A stretch of 64,000 nt of DNA, taken from assembly GCA_028023455.1 (NCBI GenBank), contig JAQFVV010006293.1, positions 3,111,844 through 3,175,843 of the forward strand, read 5' to 3'. The number at the start of each line of letters is the position of its first letter. Within the stretch, counting starts at the first letter, position 1. Origin of the DNA: Epiperipatus broadwayi. Lineage: Eukaryota; Onychophora; Udeonychophora; Euonychophora; Peripatidae. Below are positions 1 to 11,686 of this stretch, piece by piece. Under the pieces are notes generated by a model, which saw only the letters and a list, made by a program, of their open reading frames with translations, was not told the origin of the DNA and made no database searches. Both the position numbers and the translations under genes were made by a program.

Positions 1-6
1 TAAATC

Positions 7-1275
7 ATGGCTACCGCCCAGTCAAGCATGAGCGAATTAAGCACCAATACGAAATTAACAACATCGTTAGTTTCAACATCGCCTATTTCATATGCAAAAG
101 TACTTAAAAGTAATAGCAATACTACAGCACCAACTCAAATACCGCGCTTCCGTAGAACAAACACAAATGATATTAAAAATCTTAATCTAAACACTCGAGA
201 GGAAAATCAACCCCCAGCCGCAATCTGGACAAAAGAAACGCTTGAAAATGTGACGGACCATTTCAGTAATACGGTGCCTCGTACGTTATTTGAAACATTT
301 TGCAGGTTTTTTTCACCAACTTCGTTAGTACTCGCAGTAACCGATAATCAATGCTCATTATATCGTTTCCCAAAAGCTTTATTATATGAAGCAATCACAC
401 AAAATGCACTATTGGAAACAATCTCTTGTATCGCCGACCATCCAAATTCTCGATATATAACCATTGATTTTTATACTCAGCAGCAAAAAGAACGTTTTCA
501 ATCCACTATTTTAGCACTTGATAATTACGCACTCGTAATTATAGATGAAAACCGGAAAAATATAATTACTGGAGTGCTTAAAAATACTTATCTTAAATAC
601 AACGTACAAGATTTTCAAAAAATGATAAACCCATTTGGAAAAGTAATTGCCCTACAGCCTATATATTTAAAAGACACACCTATACCGATATGTAGTAATC
701 GTTTTGAATTTAAAATAAAACTACATAAAAACGTAGACGCCCCAACGATTCCAACACAGATTACAGATCAAGAAGCGACACTCTCTCTTCACATAAGAGG
801 TCTAAAGCCACATTGTTTTGGCTGTGGACAGAGAGGACCCCTAGCAACTCAGTGCGATAACACAAAAAGCAATCACTGTGAACAAACTAAAATCCTCTCC
901 CTAGAACAACCCAGTGATGAAAATAAAATTTATAATAACTACATCCATTGGCAACCCAATAATAGAAACCGGAAAAAACAGGTTCAAACACCCACAAACA
1001 AAAATAATAATGGAGCAGAATTGCCTATCCCAAAGACCAACCAAAAAAATAATAACACAAAAACTAACACAGAAATCCAAGATTCAAACGAAAATAATTC
1101 TCAAGAAACCACAACACAAAATACAGCAATTACATCACAGGATCAGCACCTTAATAAAACAAAATGTGTACCAAGTAAAAATCAACAAACAGAAAGTAAA
1201 CACACACAGTTATATAATGAAAATATAAATCCAGATAATATAAAGATACCAATAATAAAAAAACTACAATTATAA
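7..1275 (+). CDS. LINE ORF1 (Gag-like RNA-binding protein), open
   Basis: An uninterrupted reading frame of 422 codons begins at ATG 7 and ends at TAA 1273. ORF1 proteins of LINEs bind the element RNA. A knuckle near residues 272-285 reads CFGCGQRGPLATQC, which has the C-x2-C and final C of a CCHC zinc knuckle, but the expected His position holds Pro, so metal binding is doubtful. The N-terminal ~60 residues are Ser/Thr-rich. The C-terminal ~140 residues are a low-complexity Asn/Lys/Gln/Thr tail. ORF2 starts 400 bp downstream. There is no visible membrane segment or signal peptide. The assignment rests on the knuckle and the position upstream of endonuclease and RT. Confidence 0.75.
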   Translation: MATAQSSMSELSTNTKLTTSLVSTSPISYAKVLKSNSNTTAPTQIPRFRRTNTNDIKNLNLNTREENQPPAAIWTKETLENVTDHFSNTVPRTLFETFCRFFSPTSLVLAVTDNQCSLYRFPKALLYEAITQNALLETISCIADHPNSRYITIDFYTQQQKERFQSTILALDNYALVIIDENRKNIITGVLKNTYLKYNVQDFQKMINPFGKVIALQPIYLKDTPIPICSNRFEFKIKLHKNVDAPTIPTQITDQEATLSLHIRGLKPHCFGCGQRGPLATQCDNTKSNHCEQTKILSLEQPSDENKIYNNYIHWQPNNRNRKKQVQTPTNKNNNGAELPIPKTNQKNNNTKTNTEIQDSNENNSQETTTQNTAITSQDQHLNKTKCVPSKNQQTESKHTQLYNENINPDNIKIPIIKKLQL

Positions 1276-1295
1276 ACAAAACTGCATCAAACATA

Positions 1296-1611
1296 ATGGA
1301 TGCAATAGAAGCCCCTCTTCCACCTATTCAAGAGAATACACCAGAGGGAAAAAGAAAGCCAGGTAGACCACCTAAAAATCATGAATCCAAAAAGGCAAAA
1401 AAAAACAGACCAAAAGCACAACTCATCAGACATATACAATTTAGAAAATGATGAAATAGAAATGGATGTAAGCCAACAACAAATGGACACCTGTTCGGTT
1501 TCATCACAAATTGCCTGTGTAGAGTCTGAAGCAATATTAAATGAAAGAAAAACTGATAATAAACCCAACAATGTCTTAAATATGTATCAGCATCCATCTA
1601 CTGCAATATAA
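1296..1611 (+). pseudogene. Frameshifted ORF1 tail or small second ORF with AT-hook-like motif
   Basis: From ATG 1296 a frame encodes an acidic/Pro-rich start followed by KRKPGRPPKN, which contains the GRP core of an AT-hook DNA-binding motif. That frame stops at about 1451. After an A-run near 1398, another frame (open 1381-1611) continues with a hydrophilic, Asp/Glu-rich sequence. The two pieces probably were one reading frame, now split by an indel in the A-run. Whether this is the end of ORF1 or a separate small ORF cannot be told from one copy. Confidence 0.4.
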
Positions 1612-1674
1612 ACAAAAATTTAGTATTAAAAATAAAATAAAAATCAATACCCTGTTAAAAAAATTATTTAAAAC

Positions 1675-2759
1675 ATGAAGATAAAAATTGGATCTCTCAA
1701 CATTAGAGGCTTAAATGCCACCAAAAAACTTTTTGATTTCAAAAAATGGTTACATAAAACACAACCACACATACTGGGGCTTTTGGAATCAAAAATATAC
1801 AGCAGCTCTCAAGTTGATCCATCAAAATATTTAGTCAGCCAAGGTTTTTGTGCCTGCTCAAGGCAATCATCATCACCATCAGGTGGCACAGGCATAATTA
1901 TTTCCCACAACTGCCCTTTCGATTCTTTTAAAATTATATATATTGACTCTAATCTTATCATATTAACACTCCATCATAAAAATATCACACTCATAAAAAT
2001 ATCACACTTAACCTAGTATTTGTATATATACCACCAGGCCCTGTCATCATCTCCAGAATAATAGCAACAATAAATTCAATGCTTACAGCAACACCAAATC
2101 CCATAATACTCCTGGGAGATTTCAACATGTCCTACCAAACTTTTGTCACCAAATGGATCCATCAAATAAAAATCCCACTTATGAGTGCTGAGGGTTTTCT
2201 CCCATCAAACTCAATATCTTTTAATAACAATAGATATAAGTCACTTATTGATTTGTGTTTCTACTCACCAATGTTTCATCATTATTTTAATCTTGAACTC
2301 TGTCCATATATAATCTCAGATCATGCTGCTCAGTTCATCACCCTCGACCTAACAAAAATACAGAATACAACAATAGCCCTCCAAAAGACTATGCGAATAC
2401 TTTTTCCAGCACAAACAACTGAATTCTTATATTCAGAAACATATATAATGCTCCAAAAACTTCAAAACATGTCACTCGATCCAGTACAAAAGTATATAAA
2501 ATTCACCAATATACTTTCTTTCAACATCAATCATATTACCTGCAACTCAACACCCCCCACCAGATTATTAGCATTGGCAGATGAACTACATAAAAGAATA
2601 ACCATTTCCAGACCAACTACAGATAATCAAACACAAATTAAAAAACTTACAGAAATGTACAACAATACATGCAATACACTAAAGCAATATGTAGCAATAA
2701 AAAAGAAAAAAATATGCCTTACACAACAACATACTTGGACCAGAGCATACATACGGTAG
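1675..2759 (+). pseudogene. LINE ORF2, endonuclease part (frameshifted)
   Basis: This is the N-terminal apurinic/apyrimidinic-type endonuclease, which nicks target DNA for target-primed reverse transcription. The start ATG 1675 leads into the LNIRG motif. LLESK (the glutamate motif) lies near residue 40. The first frame stops at 2014-2016, and the domain continues in another frame with YIPPG, LLGDFNM (near 2115) and SDHAAQF (near 2317), the catalytic His motif. A frameshift near 2010 and a TAG at 2757-2759 break it. Spacing of the motifs is normal for the family. The protein as encoded here cannot be made whole. Confidence 0.85.
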
Positions 2760-2761
2760 GC

Positions 2762-3919
2762 ATTGGGATACCCATCCATAGTCAGAGTGCCAATGGCACT
2801 TGAAATAGATGGCTCTATAACAGCTGGACATAACATGATAAACCCAATATATCAACACTTTAAAAAATACTGCAAAAACAGAGAGTGTACATACCAAATG
2901 AAGACATATTTGGAGACCCTGAAACAGACACACCAATAACAACAACTGACATTGTATTTCAACTTGCAACAATAACAAACACATGTCACCCAGGACCACA
3001 AGGAATTCCCAAATTTGTGTTCAAACATCTTAGTCACTTCACAGCAAAATACCTGTGCGATCTAGCCAATTACATATCCCAAAAAATTTACAACATACAA
3101 AGTCTATACCCAATTGCAATGGTTCCATTTAACAAAAAACCAACAGCAATATCATCTTTATCTAATCTACGACCAATTTCAATGGGACCTTTAGGAATAA
3201 AAATTCTTGAAAGTGATAAAGGAAAAAATAAACAACACATACTCCCTGTGTTATCATCAGCACAATGTGCCAAAAAAGGATCATCCATTGGCCAGGGTGC
3301 CTTAATGTACAAAACAATTATCGAAGTAGTATAAAAAAGAAATATGCACCAATTATAGTTCAACTAGACATTGAGGCAGCTTTTGACTCGGTGCCTATAG
3401 CCAAATTATAAGATGTGCTGAAAAAAACAACAACACCTCCATCCCTACTATATATAATAGCCAATCTGCTACTCAGCCGTGAAATTCACATCACATTGAA
3501 TGGAAAAAAATCACCAGCCTTCAGACCGAGTCAATCCATCCCACAAGGATCCCCCCTAAGTGCGTTGCTCTTTACAATATATATAAATCCTCTATTAATA
3601 GAGATACAAAAAAATAAAAGGCATTCAGATTCCAAACACTGCTTTAAATATATCATGCATAGCCTATATGGACGATGTAACCGTTTTCCTCCCCTCTAAA
3701 AAGAACCTCCCCATATTACAAGAGATAATCAAGAATTATACCTCAAATTTTAATTTAAAAATTAACACAAATAAAACTGCTGCATGGTCAATATACACAG
3801 GCAAGCACTGTACAGAAATGTTTAATGGTAAACCATCTGCTTTCCTTGGTTTCCCATTCTACCTTGGAACCAATGGAATGAGGCAAAAAATTCAAAATAA
3901 ATTAAAAAATAGATGCTGA
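2762..3919 (+). pseudogene. LINE ORF2, reverse transcriptase part (several frameshifts)
   Basis: Reverse transcriptase motifs appear in order but in different frames. SNLRPIS lies near 3160; LDIEAAFDSV near 3366 is the first catalytic-Asp motif. IPQGSPLSALLFTIY lies near 3538 and AYMDDVTVF near 3662, the catalytic Y/F-x-DD box. NTNKTAAW lies near 3766. Changes of frame occur near 3334, before 3668 (an in-frame stop lies at about 3409) and at 3919. The MDD box instead of the ADD typical of many LINEs is a minor oddity. The domain would copy the element RNA at the nicked target. Confidence 0.85.
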
Positions 3920-4910
3920 AAAAATCACAGCCTCACTTGAAAAATCATACCTGTCAATATATGCAAAGGTAGCACTATTTAATCAACTTATAACTACAAA
4001 AATTACATACTATACACCTATAATTAAATTTGCAAAAACATTCATATCTAAAATCTCGTCAATCTGTAACAAACTAATATGGAAGAGAAAGACAGTGGCA
4101 ATCTCTTTAAAAAATCTGAGCAGACTACCACATAGCAATGGACTTGGACTCCATACAATCAATGTTTTTTACACACAGAAATCAATAAATCTAATAACAG
4201 CAACCATAAAAAGATTCCTGGAGTGTGTAATCAGTATAATACCCACAGACAGACCACCCCCTTCATATGGATATCTATCCACACTGATTGAAGAACTCAA
4301 GCCAATATACAATGAAATATCACTCAATAATGACAAGTATACATACTGGGACATTTATAATATACTATATCCAAACCAGACACCTAATCTACATCCATCA
4401 GTTCTTGGAATAGACAACAGGCAACTACTGCAACAATTCAGAAAATGGTCATTAGAACCAAAATTATTTGATTTTCTACTTAAGCTTAATCTCAATGCTC
4501 TACCCACAACCCATTTCCTTAGATTTCATAGATTCTATACAAATATAGACCCCATGTGCGGGCTATGTCATAGAGAAGAAGAGACACAAGATCATTTTCT
4601 TCATTCCTGCAATGCCCTAGAAACAATACATCGCACAATGTTTACCACATACAGAAAGGCTATCATTTCAATTGATGAAATAATAAATACGTTTAAAAAA
4701 GGCAACAACCCTGCTATTCGTGCAGCAACATACAGCCTTTATGCCTACTGGTGCACCAGATGCACTTTTGCACTTGCCAATAACCCTCGACGCCACCCAG
4801 CAACATATTCAATAAAACTAGAACTGTTAAGAAAAAGAGACAGCATCCTAGCTCAACCAGATATATTTGCAGCCACATGGTCAAACTTGAAACAAAGATC
4901 CAGTCTATGA
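3920..4910 (+). pseudogene. LINE ORF2, C-terminal region with CCHC knuckle
   Basis: The frame reopens before 4095 and runs to the stop at 4908-4910. Near 4556 it carries CGLCHREEETQDHFLHSC, a C-x2-C...H-x4-C zinc-binding motif common at the C-terminus of LINE ORF2 proteins. The thumb-like region before it includes NGLGLHTINVFYTQ. The minus-strand relic at 18110-21120 has recognisable counterparts of nearly every segment here, which confirms that this is conserved element protein and not a chance ORF. Confidence 0.85.
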
Positions 4911-5166
4911 AATATAAAGGCCAATAAGGTAGATGATGATATTTTCAACATCAGCATTTTTTCCAACTTTTAAAAAATGCAAGCATAAACTGAATTAAAT
5001 AGAAGGCCAAATCTAAAAACAAGAAGAAAAAAAAAGTATGCAGAAAAGATAAAGACTTATATACTGGAAGTTGTAATTTGTTTTTCATTTGTAAAAAATC
5101 AATATATTACTAGATGTGACTGTGTAACTTTTTAGACTCAATAAAGTTTTGCTTTGAAACATCACA
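4911..5166 (+). other. LINE 3' UTR with AATAAA polyadenylation signal
   Basis: About 250 bp of AT-rich sequence follows the ORF2 stop. AATAAA is at 5140-5145, 20-25 bp before the repeat tail. There is no poly(A); instead the element runs directly into trinucleotide repeats. Confidence 0.7.
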
Positions 5167-5205
5167 CTACTGCTGCTACTGCTGCTGCTGCTGCTGCTGC
5201 TACTG

Positions 5206-5276
<71 letters not shown>

Positions 5277-5286
5277 ACTGCTACTG

Positions 5287-5339
<53 letters not shown>

Positions 5340-5402
5340 ACTGCTACTGCTACTGCTACTGCTACTACTACTACTACTACTACAACAACAACAACAACAA
5401 CA
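5167..5402 (+). repeat. Composite trinucleotide array (CTG, then CTA/CTG, then CTA, then CAA)
   Basis: About 235 bp of nearly pure trinucleotide repeat: long CTG runs interrupted by CTA, then a CTA run, then about eight CAA units. The array sits at the exact 3' end of the LINE. It is either the element's templated tail or a microsatellite that served as its target. The poly-Ala frame through it is not a gene. Confidence 0.95.
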
Positions 5403-8014
5403 TAGTTCTAATTTACCAACTGCAATTTAATATATATATTTTTATAATTTACTCTGTTCGATTGCAATTAATAGAAATGATCTATGATTAAAATTATTAA
5501 AGCATATAGTCATAAAAGGATTAATGACAAACTCTTACACAAAAAAAATAATACGTTAACAATTGATTTAAGTCTTAATTATGTGAGTCTAATATTTAAG
5601 CTTATAGTGAATGATAGGATAAAGTTGCCTTATAATAAAAAATATTAATGAAAAAAACTTTGATAAGTATTTTATCAGTAAGCTACTATTATATTCTTAA
5701 CCTTATTGACAAATGAAATTTATTTCATTTAGATAATTTAAAAGAAATTTTTCTTTTATGTCTGTTACCAGTTTTAGCTTATATATAATTTCAGCTTAGA
5801 TTCCACTATCCCACAATGTTTTTCTTAGTATATGGATGATAACAAGATACAAATGTAGGTTTCTATTAATATTTTTATCCTTAAATGAAATTCAACTATT
5901 CCTTTGTTGATATTACAATACATGGTAAATTTTGATAGTTTCATAGCTTCATGGCAGTTAAACATAGTGTTTGTTGTAATCATTCCATTTTGTCATAAAG
6001 ATACTTAACAAAGTGAAATTTTGTTTCCCCATTCCAAGTGTTTTTTTCCTACTCACAGTACATTTTTCTTTACTATAAGTCCAGAATCTATTTATAAAAA
6101 TAATGTAAAATAAATACAAATTTTTAAGAAAAGAAAGTATTTTCTTTTTGCTGAAATAGTTTTTGTAACTATGGTAATACAGAACAGTCTTTTTCTTTTT
6201 TTTTTTTTAAACTCTGGCTCTGAATATGTGATTTTCTTTTTTTCTGATCTTAATAAGGCATTGTTATTATTCGATAAAATTTAATGAAATATTTCAATTT
6301 TCAAATTTAATAAATAAAGTATCCATTCACTCTACATTTATCTCAAATTAGTAAACATTTATTAAATATAAGACCTTTAATTGTTTTCTTTATTTAGTTG
6401 TTTATATATTACAAATGGAACTATAGATAGAAAAAATGCGTACTTCACAATATATTTACACATGTACAGTTTTTAACTTTAAAAATCACATTTGATGTTT
6501 ATTTTCTTAAATCAATGACTACAAACACATGCTGGAGAAAGGAAAGATATCACCTCAGAATAAATCTTATAGAACATATGTATGAACCCAATGTAATTTA
6601 TGAACTATTCATACTGTAACTGTACACACATTTGTATACAAATTTATTCATTATTGAAAATCTTATATTCAGTTTACAATCTTTTTTTGTTGTATGATTT
6701 TAAGAAAAATGTAATAAAGTAAGTATTTTAAAATCATTCAAACTTTACATTATATATATATAAAGCTCTAATCTGTTTAATTCTGTCTTTATATGAATTT
6801 CTAATTTGGATGCGAGGGATGTGTGTGTGGTTCAATTGTATTTTTACATAATTTGTTTTGATCTGACATTCTGAAAATTTTTATTCTTATTTTATATGAT
6901 TTGTTTTGATTTAATATAGTGCAATAATTTTATTTTTTTTAAAATCTCCATATAATTCTAAAAAAAAAAAAAGCCATTTTTTTAGGAAATTGCTTTAAAC
7001 GTTTTTTATTTTAAAAATTAATTCACAATAGCTACATCATTTGTAATGTAAATGCTACAACTAGTATGAAATATTACTCTGTGAAAACTATTATTTTATG
7101 ATATAATTAAGGTACCACATTTGATTTATTTTTATTATAAGCATTATTTATAATAAGTTTTATAATATTTATATACAAAATATATAACCATAGATTGCAA
7201 AAATGGAGCTTCTAACTGGAATCGGTTGTTTTCTTTTAGTAAAATTGTGATCAGTTATTATTATGAAATAAATTTTTCTAATATTTATTATAAGCATTAT
7301 TTACAATACAATTATAATATTTGTATAAAAAACAACAACTGTAGATTACAAAAATTGAAGAAATAAAATTACTTTTGTTTAAAATATAACTGATATCTCT
7401 TTTAATAGGGATCAATTGATTGCTTTATTTTAGGAAAAGCATAATCATTTATTTCATTATAAAATAATGAAATAAATTTGATGATGATGATGATTATCAT
7501 TATTATTATTGTTGTTGTTGTTGTTATTATAATAATAATAAAAAAGTAAAAATGTACATTATGCAATAAAAATTTAAACTAATTTGATTTTTAATATAGA
7601 CATACTTAGGAAGGTCCTGAGATAGACACCTCTTTAATTAAACCAATTGTATAAAATTTAGGCATATGAAAATTTCTTATCACATTGCAGTTATAGCCAT
7701 TGAGGGTAAAAATTTATCTTGCTTTTTAATTTGAATGTAGGAGTAACAATTAACTTTTCATTTCAACTTTATATATGAATGAAACAGTCAGAAATATTGA
7801 ATTTAAAAAGTTTAACAATTTGCTATATGATTTTTTTTTCTTTTTATAATTATCCTAATAAAGAATAGTTTTTAATTGCCATTTAGTAACAAAAACTAGG
7901 GATATTTTGATGTTTAATTGAAAAAGTAAAAACATTAAAATGAATGGCAAAATAAATTTTGCTGCTTGGTAAGTTAATAATTGCCATCTTCTCATTATTA
8001 AAATACAATTAAAA
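5403..8014. other. No gene seen; AT-rich spacer
   Basis: I see no conserved coding sequence on either strand. A short imperfect microsatellite (GAT, then ATT, GTT and AAT units) lies at about 7480-7545. T- and A-homopolymer runs are frequent. Confidence 0.6.
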
Positions 8015-8513
8015 GTGCAGTGAATACAGTCTAGTTATTATGCATGCATACACTTTTGTATTCAAAATTATCCCAAATCCAAAACTCAACCAGACTAGCC
8101 AAGAAAATAAAATCAAAAATACAAATAATGGTTTCACTATTATAAGCAGACATCTCAAGTGTGAAGAACTACAAAACAACACCAGATTTATATTAAACAT
8201 TACCCACAAATCCATTTACTTCCCATCCATCCTTAATATTAAAAGAACTTTTAAATAAGTTAATTGCTTCAGAATAATAAATTTTCAATAATAACGATTC
8301 TCTAATTCTTTTTTTTATTTCATTTCTCTCAAAGAAGAAAGCAGAAGTAAGATATTTATTTCTAATCCTACTTTTATGTACCTTTATTTTTTCATTTAAA
8401 CTCAAATTCATCTGACCTATATAAATCTTACAAAAACAAGGGATAATATACACTACACCAAGAATAGTCTTCCTACCAAAAATTTCCTTTGTATTATTTA
8501 ATAAATTATTCAA
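8015..8513 (-). pseudogene. Penelope-like element, C-terminal GIY-YIG endonuclease relic (minus half)
   Basis: A 106-codon minus-strand frame (8193-8513) contains GVVYIIPCFCKIYIGQ followed by a lysine-rich stretch ending in VHKSRIRN. This is the layout of the GIY-YIG nuclease at the C-terminus of Penelope-like retroelements: G-V-Y-x-I-P-C, then YIGQ, then a basic helix. The later part resembles the family's closing segment (DGWEVN). Sequence down to about 8015 continues the similarity with the inverted partner. The reverse transcriptase is absent. The piece is head-to-head with 8515-8890. The identification rests on the motif pattern alone. Confidence 0.7.
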
Positions 8514-8514
8514 A

Positions 8515-8890
8515 GCTTAAATGAAAGAATAAAGGTACATAAAAGTAGGGTTAGAAATAAATATTTTAGTTCTGCTTTGTATGTCCATGAAAAAGATACA
8601 GCACTATTAATTTTGATGTTATCTTTTTTGAGAGAAATGAAATAAAAAGAAGAATTAAAGAATCTTTATTATTGAAAATTTATTATTCTGAAGCAATTAA
8701 CTTAAAAGTTCTTTTAATACTAAGGATGGATGGGAAGCAAATGGATTTATGGGTAATGTTTAATATAAATATGGTATTGTTTATAGTTCTTTACACTTGA
8801 GAAGTTTGCTTGTAGCAGTGACATCATTGGTTATGTTTTTGATTTTATTTTCTTGGCTAGTCTGGTTGAGTTTTGGATTTGAGGTAATTT
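8515..8890 (+). pseudogene. Penelope-like element, inverted second fragment (plus half)
   Basis: Read on the plus strand from about 8517, the same protein segment as in 8015-8513 reappears, starting inside the basic helix (NERIKVHKSRVRN). It includes a stretch (SALYVHEKD) missing from the other half and then the closing part, broken by frameshifts. The two halves therefore form an inverted repeat with a 5'-truncated plus copy. Inverted, truncated partners are a known feature of Penelope-like insertions. A twin-primed insertion is the other explanation. Confidence 0.6.
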
Positions 8891-8919
8891 TTAATTATTT
8901 ATTGACTAATTTAGTTTTA

Positions 8920-9215
8920 TACTTGTAATGTTTACTTTTGTATTCATGAATTAGTGACATTATTATTATTTGAAAATGTTAGTTTACGGATATATGTTTT
9001 TATAGCTTTAAGAAATAAAAAAAAATTGCGCAAACACATAAAAAATTAGGATTTTATTATACTGAAGTTTGTTTGAACATATCCTTGTGTTAATTCATTT
9101 GTCCTTTTTTTTTAGTGGTTTTTAAGATCTGGAATAAGTTTTTCATTTTTCCACACAACTGCATTTTTTTTTTTGTTTTGTTTTTACACAGATTTTTTTT
9201 TTAGAACAATTCATA
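8920..9215 (+). repeat. Dispersed repeat, copy 1 (probable 3' non-coding part of the Penelope-like relic)
   Basis: This stretch directly follows the plus half of the GIY-YIG relic. It matches the reverse complement of 15780-16090 over about 290 bp. Shared landmarks are GAATTAGTGACAT, GTTAATTCATTTGTCC, TTAGTGGTTTTTAA and TTTACACAGATTTT. No coding content is seen. Confidence 0.6.
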
Positions 9216-9918
9216 TTGATAAATAAGTCATTTATTATTCTTCACATAAATACTGAATACATTTACAAATGTTTAGACTTCTATTATTAATATTCAAGCT
9301 AATCAAAAAAGAATATGTTATTAAGAGCTTTATGTCACTATAAATAAAAATATGCTATTAATTATTATTATTAAAAATCAAATTAAATTAAACTTTGAAA
9401 TAATTTCACATACAATGAAATCTGATTTATGCATTTAAGATGAAGTATGAATTAAGTTCTTGAAACTAGAGTAATTTATGAGTAATAAAAATGTAATAGT
9501 TTTGCAATATGAAATGAATATTTGAATAAGCACAAAATTATTATATTAAGTTTTATAAAGAAATCTTTTATTTATGATAACTAATTTAATTGAAAGTTTC
9601 TTACCATGAAATCATAATTCTTAAGTAATATTGTTAAGATAAATCAGTGTTTAAAATTTGAGAGGAAATATTTTCCTTTTAACCAAACTCAATTTTAATT
9701 TCTCCTATAACTGATATATAAATGATATGTAAATTGAGATATACTTTCATTGATTCAGAAGTTAGATGTCTTAGTTAATTAGCATCTAAATTCACTAAAT
9801 ATCTACTTGAAGAGGCTACTTAAGTTTTCTATTTTATTATACCATCTTGAAATTTAGACATTAAAATCCATTTTATATGTATAAAAAGGGTAGGTGCTAT
9901 CATAATTTGGTAGTCATC
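9216..9918. other. No gene seen
   Basis: AT-rich sequence with no recognisable coding or repeat structure beyond short homopolymers. Confidence 0.5.
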
Positions 9919-11018
9919 TTATAGCTAAAGACGCCATTCTATGGCGCAGTTTTCGTGCTGAAACACATAAAAATGCTGTTTCCGTGGCCGACACGTTCGA
10001 ACCCGCGTTTTCTATAATACAACTTTCTTGTTGTGCTACAGAATGCAGGCCGCTATGTTGCGTCGCAGTACAGCATGTATGTTGCTAAGCAGCAATTACA
10101 TTTTCTGAATTCGCACAGTTTATAAAATAATTATGGCTTGATGAGAGAGTTTGTATTTGAATTGTATTGAAATGTTGTTTTCATCGGATTTTTTTTTATT
10201 TTAAACTATTGAAATGTTCAGATTTTTTAAAACAATAATTATAAGACTTTTTACAATGTACTGTATTGAACTTTTATTTGGGTAAATGTTAAATATCTAT
10301 GTTTTTATTGAGTTGCAATTAGGTAACGTGTCAACTAACATACTGTTAGTAACATTCCACAAGACAAAGAAGATTCTACCGTCTGTACATTTTTGAAGTA
10401 AAAAAGAGCGGTACGAAAAAATATCCAGTAAGAAAAGTCCAAATATACAGGTTTTTTTGTAAATTTAATAAAAAGCAAATATTATAAACATGTTTAATAA
10501 GTAAAGAAGACCTTTGTATGTGTTTGTTGTTGTTTAAAAAAGTTTGAGTTTTTTCTTCTGTCCGAGTATGCTTACGATTTTGAATTTTTTTATTTTAGCA
10601 TTACAAACAGAACACTAACCCTAAAACTAACCCTAACCCTAAATGTAACCGTAACAACTTTTACTTTTATTACGATTATTATTTTTTAGTTAAACAACAA
10701 CAAAAAAAGTCGTAACACAAGTAAAAAAATATCCGATAGAAAATTGATAAAAAAAAGCCGTAACACAATTTAAAAAGTATACGATATAAAAAACATGAAT
10801 CAAATTGTAATTTGTTGATTTTATTTTACATTTATTATTATCATTTAAATTGTATACGTTAATAAAAAATAATATTTAAAAAAGACGATTTTGTTTTGTT
10901 TTTATTTTCGCATTACAAAAAAGCACAGAAAAATTATTAAAATCAACGGCCCATGAATGTTCATATTTTATAGTTTTAGCGTGAAAATGGCGCCATCCAA
11001 CAGCATCTTTAGCTATAA
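9919..11018. mobile_element. Non-autonomous TIR DNA transposon (~1.1 kb)
   Basis: The ends are inverted repeats of about 45 bp with roughly three quarters identity. The left end begins TTATAGCTAAAGACGCC and the right end, read on the minus strand, begins TTATAGCTAAAGATGC; both continue into a TGGCGC segment. The GC-richer ends stand out from the AT-rich flanks. No transposase frame is present, so it would have to be mobilised in trans. I could not find a clear target-site duplication. Superfamily is open; the length of the TIRs would fit a Mutator-like element. Confidence 0.6.
10613..10644. repeat. Short interstitial telomere-like repeat (CCCTAA)
   Basis: Four near-copies of CTAACC(CTAA) occur in 32 bp inside the TIR element. 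The unit is the TTAGGG type, used by vertebrates and many spiralians, not the arthropod TTAGG. Confidence 0.6.
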
Positions 11019-11671
11019 TACAAGCACCACTAATTTATTTTATTTGTTAATAACAATCAGTAATCAGGATTATGGTAAATATTTTATCAGGGTAGCATTT
11101 AAACAGAGGTGAAACATTCATTTTGTTTATAATTTGATTTCAAATTGAGTGTTATAATGTAGAAAACTGCCTTGACTGATGCCTTATTATAATGGATTAT
11201 TTTGAATCAATTATCATTAAAAAAAAAAAATAACCAGAAGAAATAAAAAAAAAAAATTAGGTATTTTTAGAAATGTTTATAACTGAAATATCAGAATTTT
11301 ATTGTTTTGCAAAAAAGTTCACAATGAATTTAAGATTTATGTTTTTTTTTTTTAAAAAAAAAATCTTTTAATCTTTTTGAGCAACAACAGATGATTTTTT
11401 TTTTTGGCTGACTGATCCTCAATTTTCAAATGAATCTCACTGTGAAATTCTTATGAGTATTATTCAGTTTGTGTATTGACATAGATCTGTAAAACCTCAA
11501 ATTATTAAATCTGAGATCATTTCTAAGCAAGATGATATTGTCTAAAATGTTATTTATTTATATTTCAAATCTTATAAAATCATTTATATTAATACAGTGT
11601 ATAATGAAACATATCATACATCTTCTATATTTTTTTGCTTTTATTTTCCTGTTTTGATACAATTCTTTAAA
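11019..11671. other. No gene seen
   Basis: AT-rich, with several A and T runs of 8-12 bases. Nothing recognisable. Confidence 0.5.
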
Positions 11672-11686
11672 AATTCTGTCAATTTT

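Larger units (their letters stand above)
1..5402 (+). mobile_element. Non-LTR (LINE) retrotransposon, two-ORF type, frameshifted copy
   Basis: A near-full-length LINE on the plus strand. It has an ORF1 with a Gag-like Cys knuckle, then an ORF2 with apurinic endonuclease, reverse transcriptase and a C-terminal CCHC knuckle, then a 3' UTR with AATAAA and a trinucleotide-repeat tail. The 5' end is not seen because ORF1 begins at base 7 of the window. ORF2 is split over at least six frames or stops, so the copy is dead. The RT motifs (YMDD, PQGSPLSALLF, INPLL) and the microsatellite 3' junction would suit a Tx1/L1-group element, but the clade is an inference. A second, older copy of the same family lies on the minus strand at 18110-21120. 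Confidence 0.9.

Noticed and set aside
5154-5405. 83-codon Ala/Thr-rich open frame
   Set aside because: It is the trinucleotide array read as codons.
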